Assembly (NCBI GenBank): GCA_001275005.1
Contig: JWZX01003255.1
Location: forward strand, 1-17,497
Source of the DNA: Chrysochromulina tobinii
Taxonomy: Eukaryota > Haptophyta > Prymnesiales > Chrysochromulinaceae
Length of the DNA stretch: 17,497 bases
Direction: 5' to 3'
Shown: positions 7,599 to 14,588 of the stretch, piece by piece
Layout: each line of letters opens with the position of its first letter
Position numbering within the stretch: the stretch's first letter is position 1
Position numbers and translations under genes: made by a program
Notes under the pieces: model-generated
Told to the model about the DNA's origin: nothing
What the model saw: only the letters and a program-made list of their open reading frames with translations
Databases searched by the model: none

Positions 7599-9182
7599 AT
7601 GCAGTCCGGAGGCGGCCCCGCCGCTGCGCTCGCCGCGCTCTTCGGTCGCCTTCGGAGCGGCTCCCTGTTCCTGTGCGGCGGCGGCCGGAGTGCGCCACCC
7701 GGAAACAAGGAGGTTGCAGCGGTGGCAGCACCTCGTGTCCGTAAGACACTCACGGCGACTCACCTGGTCGGCCTCACCTTCTTCGCCGTGAGCGGCGGCG
7801 ATTACGGCATCGAGGATGCGGTGGGCGCCGCAGGCCCGGCGTGGACGCTTCTTGGGCTGCTGGTCTTGCCGTGGGTGTGGTCGCTCCCCATGGCGCTCAT
7901 GACGGCGGAGCTCGGCTCGATGATTCCCGACGTGGGCGGGCCGATCATATGGGTCCAGCGCGCCTTCGGGCCGCTTGTAGCGCATCTGAATGCGATCGTG
8001 CACCTGGTGGCTGGCTTCTTCGACCTCGCGCTCTACCCGGTAATGTTTGCCGACTACCTGCGCGAGTTCCACCCCGCACTTCGCCTCGAAGGGCTCGGCC
8101 GCTACCTTCTCTCTTCAGGGATGCTGGGTGCGATCACGCTGCTCAACCTCGCGGGGGTGGAAGCTGTGGCCGCGGTGTCCACCGTCTTCACCGCCCTTGT
8201 CATCTCGCCCTTTGTCGCGCTCGTCGTTGTGGGGCTGCCCACGCTCGATCCGAGCGCCTGGCTCATCGGTCCTCCGCCTCTCGCCACCGCCGCCGCCGCC
8301 GCTGCCGCCTCCTCCGCCGCCTCTGCCTCCGCCTTCGAGGCCGCCGACATGACGGCCGCCATCGGTGCCGACGCCACGGATGTAGTCGGCGGCGGCTACC
8401 TGGCCGCGACGGGCGTGCGCTGGGGCACCTTCCTGTCGGTGATGCTCTGGAACACAAGCGGGTACGACTCAATGGGTGCCTTTGCAGCCGAGGTTGAGAA
8501 TCCAGGGCGCGACTTCCCGCGTGCAATGGTGGCGGCGATCGTGCTGATCACGCTCGTGTACGTGTTGCCCGTGGCGGTTGGCGTGTCGCTCGACGATCGT
8601 GCCTCGCTCCCGAGCTGGACTGACGGCACCTTTGCCCGCGTGGCCGCCGAGCAAGTTGGGCCGTGGCTAGCTCGATGGATCTCGCTCGGCGGCGCGATCT
8701 CGGCGCTCGGGATCTTGAACTCGCTGCTCTGTGCGGCGGCGCGCAACGCCGTCAGCGCCGCCGATATCGGCGCGCTGCCGCGCGTGCTCGCGACCGTGCA
8801 TGCGCCGAGCGGCACACCACGCCTCGCCACACTCAGCCTCTCGCTCGGCCTGCTGCTTGTGATCTCGCTCCCGTTCCGCCAACTCGTCGAGCTCTCGATG
8901 ATATTCTATGGCGCCACGACGGGCCTCGAGTTCTTCGCCCTCGTCCGGCTGCGCTCCCTCGAGCCGCGCACGCCACGCCCATACCGCATGCCACTCGCGG
9001 ATGGCGGCGTACTCATCGCCTTTTGTGTGCCGCCCCTCGCGCTCTGCGCGCTCCTTATCGTGCTTGCGGACCGCCTCTCGATTTATCTCTTTGTGGGCAG
9101 CCTGCTCCTCGGCCTCGTCACTTTTCCGCTGCGCGGCGGAGTGCACGGAGGGCCGCCACGCTTGGCACAGGAGCTGTTCTGA
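7599..9182 (+). CDS. APC-superfamily permease, PUT/LAT polyamine-uptake type
   Basis: The 527-residue protein resembles the polyamine uptake transporters of plants and trypanosomatids. TM1 carries FFAVSGGDYGIEDAVGAAGP (61-80), with the unwound Gly-rich binding motif and the Glu of this family. PWVWSLPMALMTAELGSMIP (91-110) and GPIIWVQRAFGP follow, then the LALYPVMFADYL segment (143-154). The TM6 region reads LWNTSGYDSMGAFAAEVENP (283-302), as in PUT proteins. About 11-12 hydrophobic segments run to residue 508. An Ala/Ser-rich insertion (228-250) made from GCC repeats sits in the loop before TM6. The N-terminus (1-48) is Gly/Ala/Arg-rich and weakly predicted as a tail. Family members take up putrescine, spermidine or other cationic substrates by proton symport; here that is inference. 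The start is the first ATG after the MFS stop; the stop is TGA. Confidence 0.85.
   Translation: MQSGGGPAAALAALFGRLRSGSLFLCGGGRSAPPGNKEVAAVAAPRVRKTLTATHLVGLTFFAVSGGDYGIEDAVGAAGPAWTLLGLLVLPWVWSLPMALMTAELGSMIPDVGGPIIWVQRAFGPLVAHLNAIVHLVAGFFDLALYPVMFADYLREFHPALRLEGLGRYLLSSGMLGAITLLNLAGVEAVAAVSTVFTALVISPFVALVVVGLPTLDPSAWLIGPPPLATAAAAAAASSAASASAFEAADMTAAIGADATDVVGGGYLAATGVRWGTFLSVMLWNTSGYDSMGAFAAEVENPGRDFPRAMVAAIVLITLVYVLPVAVGVSLDDRASLPSWTDGTFARVAAEQVGPWLARWISLGGAISALGILNSLLCAAARNAVSAADIGALPRVLATVHAPSGTPRLATLSLSLGLLLVISLPFRQLVELSMIFYGATTGLEFFALVRLRSLEPRTPRPYRMPLADGGVLIAFCVPPLALCALLIVLADRLSIYLFVGSLLLGLVTFPLRGGVHGGPPRLAQELF
8283..8330 (+). repeat. GCC/TCC trinucleotide tract in the permease gene
   Basis: An imperfect (GCC)n run with TCC and TCT variants encodes Ala/Ser residues 229-244 in an extramembrane loop. 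Confidence 0.85.
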
Positions 9183-9383
9183 AAAATCGCGCTTGCGCAC
9201 ACGTCGTCCGGGTGGCGCGGAGCGACACTTATCACAGGAGTTACCTCGTAACAGAGTTTCAGAGCCCGACGCGGCACGGATATATCTAGACTCACGGAAA
9301 GTTTTTCCGGAATGATAGCTCGCCACGGAAGTGCCGGTGGATTCGATACATAGGAGAAAGGTTGTGCTGGGCAACACGCGACC

Positions 9384-9566
9384 GGCGCACTTTTTTGACA
9401 CCTAGGGGTTAACTAGGGCGGGGGCCTTCCCACTTATCAGGTAATTTACCTGTTTACCTCATAGGCTTTGAACACTGTGGGGCGCACTTTTTTGACCTAG
9501 GCACCTAGGGGGACCTTCCCACTACCGGTACTCAGGTAATTACCTCATAGGCTTTGAACACTGTGG
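9384..9566. repeat. tandem duplication of a 97/86-base unit with central palindrome
   Basis: Copy 1 is 9384-9480 and copy 2 is 9481-9566. Both begin GGCGCACTTTTTTGAC, share CACCTAGGGG and CCTTCCCACT, and end in TTACCTCATAGGCTTTGAACACTGTGG. Each holds a dyad: CAGGTAA-T-TTACCTG at 9438-9452 in copy 1 and AGGTAATTACCT at 9534-9545 in copy 2. Sequence between the shared blocks has diverged by insertions and deletions. Confidence 0.92.
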
Positions 9567-9721
9567 CGACGACTGAGACCGTGGCAGGCTGGAAGCTGCT
9601 TTCGCACCAAATCGTTACGGCGCGCGTGGCCGCGTGCCGCGTGCTGCCGTGCAGGGAGCACGCAGCAATCCCCTTCTTCACAGGTCAGTGCATGAATCAC
9701 ATCATCAGGGCACATCATCCT

Positions 9722-9737
9722 GTTGCATCGATGCAAC
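9722..9737. repeat. 16-base perfect palindrome
   Basis: GTTGCATCGATGCAAC reads the same on both strands with no spacer. No gene is next to it; a role as a protein-binding site is only a possibility. Confidence 0.9.
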
Positions 9738-10111
9738 TCTGGGCCACTAGGGACCATTGTCGTCACCTAAGTCCTAACCTAAAACCCCATCCATGCCATG
9801 ACTGATACAGTCATCAGTCTCCCGACCGTGCTCCCTGCGATCCCACGTGAGCGCAGCGCGCGCGCGCGCGCCGCAGCCGTCCCGGGCGACGACTGTACAG
9901 TACAGGACCGGGTACCAGTGTTAGGGCTCGGTTAGGGCGTCGCCACGTCTGTCGAAAACTCGATACCGGTGCCGGTACCGGTGCCATGAAACCACTCACC
10001 AAAGAACACATCCAGGTTTCTCGAGTTTGTGGTCTGAAGCTCTCTGTGGGCCGCTTTTTCGCAGTTGTGCCTTGAGGCGATCCCGGGCACGAGCTGGGCG
10101 GACAATCGGTC

Positions 10112-10813
10112 GTGTATATTGCCATGAGCCTGGAGTATGATCCTCTACCCCATCGTGGTGCTGGGAAATTTGTTACCACGGACGGCCAGCATTCACCGCG
10201 AGTGAATGGCGTCCGTGGTGTGGAGGTCGGAAGCGCAGCGACACGACTCTCAGCTCTCTTGACACAGGATGGCAAGGTAGGCGATCGCTCGCCACGATTG
10301 GCGACCTCGTGGACGGGAGGGTCACCTAGAATGCATGTTCCGACCAATTTGCCGATGATTCGTTCTAGTCCACGGCGACCCGATGCTGAGCAAATTACAG
10401 TCACCCAAACTGCAAACGTCACCCAAACTGCAAACTGCAGCACTCATTGGAAGGGGCCAACGGTCTTCGAGGCCCAAGGGATCAAGGACCTGCAGGCAAG
10501 GCAGCCCGCCATGACATACCATGCGCTGACGAAGACTCATATGGAGGCCATGGCTTTTGACAAAGTCTACTCCGACCGCTTTGCGCATGCGGATACCGCT
10601 TCAGCGCTCGGAACCCAGTCGCTAATCCCCACCTTTGACCCGCGCACCTGCTCCTTTCGCCCGGCGAATCTCACTTATGGCGAGGCGCACGTTGTGCAAA
10701 CGTGCCTCGGCATGCGCAACGTGCTCCCTTCTCGGAGCTTCATCTTGCCTTATCCCACGGGCTCCTCGTTGCTGCGAGACAATCACAATGCATGCCGCCA
10801 CCTTGACTTTTGA
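10112..10813 (+). CDS. doubtful hypothetical reading frame
   Basis: An ATG-to-stop frame of 233 codons. I recognise no family. Points for coding: its length in a region that is not extremely GC-rich, and a plausible mixed composition in the second half (about 120-233). Points against: the first part contains a strong hairpin (10175-10219) and an exact 18-base duplication (10400-10435), base composition is unlike the neighbouring genes, and a minus-strand frame of similar length (9814-10443) overlaps it. It could be an exon of a spliced gene or simply open by chance. Confidence 0.2.
   Translation: MYIAMSLEYDPLPHRGAGKFVTTDGQHSPRVNGVRGVEVGSAATRLSALLTQDGKVGDRSPRLATSWTGGSPRMHVPTNLPMIRSSPRRPDAEQITVTQTANVTQTANCSTHWKGPTVFEAQGIKDLQARQPAMTYHALTKTHMEAMAFDKVYSDRFAHADTASALGTQSLIPTFDPRTCSFRPANLTYGEAHVVQTCLGMRNVLPSRSFILPYPTGSSLLRDNHNACRHLDF
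10175..10219. repeat. imperfect inverted repeat (hairpin, 17 base pairs)
   Basis: ACCACGGACG (10175-10184) pairs with CGTCCGTGGT (10210-10219), and CATTCAC (10190-10196) pairs with GTGAATG (10202-10208). The loop is CGCGA and there is a small asymmetric bulge (five bases against one). Confidence 0.9.
10400..10435. repeat. 18-base perfect tandem duplication
   Basis: GTCACCCAAACTGCAAAC is present twice in direct succession. Confidence 0.95.
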
Positions 10814-11139
10814 ATCGTTCACTGTTGGACTTCCTAGCGTGGACCGCTGGGCTCGTAGTCCATGTATCGTGAGAAGAGGGTGACACAACCGTGTTCGTGT
10901 GTGAAGAGGCGGGTGGCGGTCGGTCTTCGTTACCCGGATCGCATCGAAGTATGGTCGATTTATCAGTCCGAGTCGTTCGGGTCCTGACTTGCGCCCTACA
11001 CGAGCCCTACACGAGCCCATGCACGAGCCACGACCGGACTCCCATCCGCGGATACCGCGTACTGTTACTGGCAAGTCAAGTCAGTACGTCGCTTCCACCT
11101 GACCGTCGTGCGTCTCGGTGTTGTACGGTGATCGATCGT

Positions 11140-11196
11140 GATCTGTACGGTAGGGGATCCCATCCGCCTAGTACGAGATCTGTACGGTAGGGGATC
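11140..11196. repeat. two copies of a GATC-flanked 20-base repeat
   Basis: GATCTGTACGGTAGGGGATC occurs identically at 11140-11159 and 11177-11196, 37 bases apart. A shorter relative (TTGTACGGTGATC) precedes them at about 11121-11133. Confidence 0.9.
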
Positions 11197-11242
11197 TCTA
11201 GGGGCTCCCTAGTCCTCACCCTCTCATCCGTAACATGTATGG

Positions 11243-11385
11243 TAATGGTTGGCCTAGTACGCCGGTAGTATTGAAAGGCGTAGTAGTCATGCTAATGGTC
11301 GGCCTAATACACGCCGGTAGTATTCCCACGAGCGTGTAGTAGTAGTCATGGTTGGCCCGTAGGCCTAGTACGCCAATCGGTAATG
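11243..11385. repeat. degenerate tandem repeat, two full copies and a partial third
   Basis: Copies start at 11243, 11293 and about 11351. Shared blocks are TGGTYGGCCTA, TACGCCGGTAGTATT or variants, and GTAGTAGTCATG. The third copy keeps GGCCTAGTACGCC. Confidence 0.8.
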
Positions 11386-11607
11386 AACGCATTCGTTCAC
11401 TACGCTAGGAACTGTACTAGTTGTATGGTAGTCCTCATGTACGTTGCGGCTTGTGCGTTGACGTGAGATGCTGGCCAGTGCGAGGATCGGGATCTAATCG
11501 GGATCGTACTGCTGGGCCTCCTTGTTCGACGGAAGTAGATGCGGATGCTTCATAGTTCAGTCCGAACCCTGTCAGTCACCCCCCCTGCTAAGCCGCCCGC
11601 CGCAGCT

Positions 11608-12309
11608 TTAGCAGCCGCCTTCGCCGTCTTGAGCTCTGCGACCACCGCCATTAACTCGGTGATCGAACAAGTGGGCGATGGTAGGCGATATGGTAGGCGA
11701 TATGGTAGGCGATGGCGCCATGGAAGCTGGAGCGTAGAGTCCCACGGCATCCGCAACACGCGGGAGCTCCTCAGGATGGATTTCCTTCCCGAATCGGCCG
11801 TTTTTGCCGCGCACCCTCTTCATCGCGAGTTCGTGCCGCGATTCATGCTTATACTGCGAAGACAACCAGGAAAATGCACGTGATTGCAGTGTCATGAGTC
11901 ATCAGGTGGCGTGTGGGATCGAGACGAAAGTGTTTCACGTGCACCGTGCACGTGTACAGCTGTGTATTCATGCAGTAGACCTACGGCAGAGTTATTGCAT
12001 GAGGCGATCCGAGAAGGCGCACCCTGTTTTTGTGGAGTGGCGCATTGGCTTCACGTTCTGCAGCACGAACTAGCCGCCTCTGGCAAATAGCTGCATACCT
12101 GTGAAGCGCACGGTTGCGTTGCGTCGAGAACGGTGTATCGTGTGTTTGCAGAATCAGGACCCCTCTCGTCGCAATCTTTCGTTCGAGGAGGGTCAGACGC
12201 ACTGAGCAGGGTTCACGTATCTGACCATCTGCGCGCCGTCGCTGATGCCCTCCGCCATTCCAAGGCCTTCAGGTGCTGCATCTGATTCCAGAACGTCCAT
12301 GGCGTCCAT
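11608..12309 (-). CDS. NF-YA: NF-YA (CCAAT-binding factor subunit A/HAP2), three exons
   Basis: Exons on the minus strand are 12309-12203, 12098-12023 and 11853-11608; joined they give 142 residues and a TAA stop. Residues 31-51 (YVNPAQ across the first junction, then YAAICQRRLVRAAER) match the subunit-interaction helix A1, consensus YVNAKQY..I..RR..R...E. Residues 62-82 (YKHESRHELAMKRVRGKNGRF) match the DNA-binding helix A2, consensus HESRHxHAMxRxRGxGGRF. Both introns have GTGCGY donors and CAG acceptors; phases are 2 and 0, and splicing restores the domain exactly at each junction. The linker is slightly shorter than usual, and Leu70 replaces a common His. The acidic N-terminal part is short; ATG 12309 or 12300 (the latter in GCCATGG) are candidate starts, and an extra upstream exon is possible because the frame is open to 12444. 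NF-YA binds CCAAT with the NF-YB/NF-YC dimer in the nucleus. The tail has an SPTI repeat. Confidence 0.85.
11684..11715 (-). repeat. 12-base repeat in the NF-YA tail
   Basis: GGCGATATGGTA is repeated twice (11684-11695 and 11696-11707), with shortened relatives on both sides. On the coding strand it gives SPTISPTISPTI. Confidence 0.9.
11854..12022 (-). other. NF-YA intron 2 (169 bases)
   Basis: Donor GTGCGC at 12022-12017 and acceptor TTCGCAG ending at 11854, phase 0, joining LHKNR to YKHESRH. The intron contains a paired CACGTG palindrome (11936-11954). Confidence 0.82.
11936..11954. repeat. perfect inverted repeat with two CACGTG boxes
   Basis: CACGTGCAC and GTGCACGTG flank a single C. 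Each arm holds a G-box/E-box core (CACGTG), the typical target of bZIP or bHLH factors. It lies inside NF-YA intron 2; regulation is inference. Confidence 0.85.
12099..12202 (-). other. NF-YA intron 1 (104 bases)
   Basis: Donor GTGCGT at 12202-12197 and acceptor TTCACAG ending at 12099. It interrupts a Gln codon (CA/G), giving YVNPAQ followed by Tyr, as in the family. The unspliced frame stops two codons after the donor. Confidence 0.85.
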
Positions 12310-12815
12310 CAGGGGGATCGATGAGACGAGACGGAAGAGCGAGGACGCGTTTTCATGGAGAATGGGCGCGTCGCTCCCTCGCTCGCTCGTGAGTGCGGGG
12401 GTCAATCGGAGCTTCGGAGGAATCAAATCGGAAGAATGTAGGCATTACTATAACCGGTACGAATTAGGCACCCAAATTTCTCCGCTTGGACGTACCGGGT
12501 ACTTCTGAAGTGAGAGCCTCACCGGCTACCGGTACCGGTACCTTAGTTGCTTCGACGTGCGGCGGCGTAATTTTGGTTGTTAAACCGCACGATAATGCAA
12601 TTCGTTTCATTCTTCATGTATCATGAGATGTTACATGTAAGCCGGCAGGCGTGCGACGTGATACTCTCGAACAGCGTCCGGCACCGCGCCGACCACGGGA
12701 CGGCGCCGCTCCCCGCCGGAACCCGCCGGCAGCCCAGCTCTCGCTTCCACACTCGATCCGGCTGCTGGCACCGGTGCACATGCCCGTGTCCATGCAAAAA
12801 TGCCCACCTCCTCGG
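12310..12815. other. spacer upstream of NF-YA and downstream of the coiled-coil gene
   Basis: It should carry the NF-YA promoter and 5' UTR and the 3' UTR of the 590-residue coiled-coil gene. It contains an ACCGGT run (12527-12542), smaller TAACCGGTAC and GTACCGGGTAC relatives at about 12450 and 12492, and the palindrome TTACATGTAA at about 12630. No separate gene is supported; the frame of NF-YA exon 1 stays open back to 12444 without an ATG. Confidence 0.5.
12527..12542. repeat. (TACCGG)n microsatellite
   Basis: CTACCGGTACCGGTACC, the third spacer copy of this motif in the window. Confidence 0.9.
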
Positions 12816-14588
12816 TCAAAAGTCGTCTTTACCCGGCGGTAATTGGGGGTTCCCTTCCTTCTCCTTCCCAAACAGTCGGAAGAAGGCCACAGCGGCCTTC
12901 TCCACATTGGCGCCGACGGCTTCGGCGACATCGTCCACGTCGAGCGACACCGGGAGAGGTGGTGGCTTGCCCGCCTGCTTGGCCAGCCGCCGCTCGCGCA
13001 GCTGAACGTACCGCCGGCGCAGCGCCTCCTCCTCCGCCGCCAACCCGCGGCGCTTCTTCGTCAGAGTGTCCATTGCGATGACCTCCGCTTCGAAAGCGCC
13101 CTTGAGTTCCACAAGCTTGCTGCCCTGCGCGTTCTGCGCCTCGGCCGCCCGCGCCGCATCCTCCCGCAGGGCGCGCAGCTCGGCCGCGTTCGCCTCCACG
13201 GCCGCATCCCACTGCGCCTGCATCGCCTCCATCGCAGATACCGCCGTGTCGAGCGTCACTCGCATCTCCTCAGATGCACGTCGCTGCTCGGCGGCAAGCA
13301 CCTCGAGCGCGCGCTGTGCGCTGTCGCGCTGCGCCGCCGCCGCCTCCATGGCATCTGTGACGGTCCCTGCGAACTGCATCTGCAGCTGCACACGCCCGGC
13401 GACCTCCTCGGCAGTAGATTCGAGTCGCTTGCTCGTAAGGGCCAGCTTCTCATCCAGAGTTGCCCCCACGTCTGCAGACGGGCCCCCGACTGTGGCACCC
13501 TTCGGGATTGGTGCGGGAGCTGGTGCGGGAGCTGGTGCGGGCGTCCGCGCGCCGGTGGGCTTCGTGTCTTTCGCAGCCCCTTCGAGCGGCGGCAGAGCCA
13601 GTGCCTGGGCCATCACGCCGCTCTCGAAGCGCTCTGCCGCGCTGAGGGCTTCGTCAAGCTCTCGCTGCGCCGCCGCCCTCCTGGCAAAGAGCGCGGGAGC
13701 TTCGGTCTTGAGGGCCTCCATCTCGTCACGAAGCGCCGCGGTGAGCGCCTCATTCTCGGCCAGCTCCTTGCGCGCCGCGTCCACATCGACGAATTGCGTG
13801 CGCCGTAACCGTCGGGCCTCGGCGAGCGCATCCCGTGTCGCAAACAGCGCTGCCTGTAACGCGTCCTTCGTCGCCTGCTTCGAATACAGATCGCTCAGCT
13901 GTAGGAACAGCTCGTCGCCCAGCGTGTCGTTGCGCGCCTGGAGCGTCACCACGCGCTTCTCCGTCGCGATCAGCTGCTCGCGCGACCGTTGCAGCGCCGC
14001 CACCAGCGGCGGGTGGGATTGCTCGAGCTCGGACGCCTCCGCTTCGAGGGCTGCGAGCAGCTGCTCGCCCTGGAGAAGCTGAGAGCTCGTGCGCTGCTTG
14101 GACGCGCTGAGCGAGCTGACGCGCTCGCGGGCGGCCTCGAGGCTCGCGAGCTGTGCCGCAGCCTCCGCCTCCTCGGCCACGAGCGCCGTCTCGAGCGCCG
14201 CCTGCTGCTCCGCCAGCGACTGCTCCTCCTTGTCGAGACTGGCGGCCGCCTCGCGCAGCTCCGCGAGGCTCACCTCGAGCGCGGCGGTCGCATCGCGCCG
14301 CTCGACGATCTTGGCCGGCAGCGTGACCAGGTGGCGCTCGCACGCTGCACGCGCCTCCTCGAGCTCGTCGCGCCGCACCTCGAGCTCCGCGACGCCCTGC
14401 TCCTTCTCGAGGGCGCCACACTCCGCCTCGAGGGCCGCAAGCGCCGCCTCCGCAGCCTCCACCTCGACCTTCAAGGCACTAATGCGCTCCTCGTCGCTAG
14501 TCGCGTCCGCCACTCCGAGCCTGCTCATGAGGTAGCCGATCACCTCGCGCTGCTGCCGTTCCAGGTCGGTGGTTGGATGTGCGCCCAT
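12816..14588 (-). CDS. coiled-coil protein of unknown function
   Basis: The 590-residue protein is dominated by Ala/Glu/Leu/Arg-rich heptads. Coil 1 runs from about 31 to 330 and coil 2 from about 373 to 535. They are separated by a flexible Pro/Ala hinge (350-361 is a pure Pro-Ala alternation, made from 12-base repeats at 13510-13545). The tail (540-590) has PPPLPVSLDVDDVAEAVG and a basic end. I recognise no catalytic motif or named family; a structural, cytoskeletal or scaffold role would fit. MGAHP at 14588 is the first ATG in the frame, but the frame is open upstream to 14723 without ATG, and an overlapping frame starting at ATG 14733 encodes a leader-like peptide. The true N-terminus is therefore uncertain. 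The gene is divergent from the second coiled-coil gene at 15147. Confidence 0.75.
   Translation of the reverse strand: MGAHPTTDLERQQREVIGYLMSRLGVADATSDEERISALKVEVEAAEAALAALEAECGALEKEQGVAELEVRRDELEEARAACERHLVTLPAKIVERRDATAALEVSLAELREAAASLDKEEQSLAEQQAALETALVAEEAEAAAQLASLEAARERVSSLSASKQRTSSQLLQGEQLLAALEAEASELEQSHPPLVAALQRSREQLIATEKRVVTLQARNDTLGDELFLQLSDLYSKQATKDALQAALFATRDALAEARRLRRTQFVDVDAARKELAENEALTAALRDEMEALKTEAPALFARRAAAQRELDEALSAAERFESGVMAQALALPPLEGAAKDTKPTGARTPAPAPAPAPAPIPKGATVGGPSADVGATLDEKLALTSKRLESTAEEVAGRVQLQMQFAGTVTDAMEAAAAQRDSAQRALEVLAAEQRRASEEMRVTLDTAVSAMEAMQAQWDAAVEANAAELRALREDAARAAEAQNAQGSKLVELKGAFEAEVIAMDTLTKKRRGLAAEEEALRRRYVQLRERRLAKQAGKPPPLPVSLDVDDVAEAVGANVEKAAVAFFRLFGKEKEGNPQLPPGKDDF
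13510..13545 (-). repeat. 12-base repeat encoding the Pro-Ala hinge
   Basis: GGTGCGGGAGCT at 13510-13521 and 13522-13533, then a variant at 13534-13545. On the coding strand it gives alternating Ala and Pro. Confidence 0.9.

Larger units (their letters stand above)
9183..10111. other. gene-poor region with palindromes and a tandem duplication
   Basis: No gene is supported. GC content is visibly lower than in the permease. Contents: a 6-base-stem hairpin CGGAAA-GTT-TTTCCG at 9295-9309, the tandem duplication 9384-9566, a 16-base perfect palindrome at 9722-9737, a hairpin at 9798-9814, the palindrome ACTGTACAGT at 9892-9901, an alternating CG run at about 9857-9872, and an ACCGGT-rich run at 9964-9985. 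The 5' part must also hold the 3' UTR of the permease gene. Confidence 0.6.
10814..11607. other. gene-poor region with degenerate direct repeats
   Basis: No gene is supported. It contains an 11-12-base repeat of the CCTACACGAGC type (10994-11029), the GATC-flanked 20-base repeats (11140-11196), a degenerate 50-58-base repeat (11243-11385) and short GGGATC repeats near 11485-11505. The right part must hold the 3' UTR of the minus-strand NF-YA gene. Confidence 0.55.

Noticed and set aside
8667-9401. Minus-strand frame of 244 codons
   Set aside because: Mostly antisense to the permease; charged composition is a by-product of its hydrophobic codons.
9814-10443. Minus-strand frame of 209 codons
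   Set aside because: No family recognised; it runs through the hairpin at 10175-10219, the alternating CG run and the ACCGGT repeat, so it is probably open by chance.
13066-14082. Plus-strand Ala/Ser-rich frame of 338 codons
   Set aside because: Antisense shadow of the 590-residue coiled-coil gene, caused by its GC-rich codon bias.
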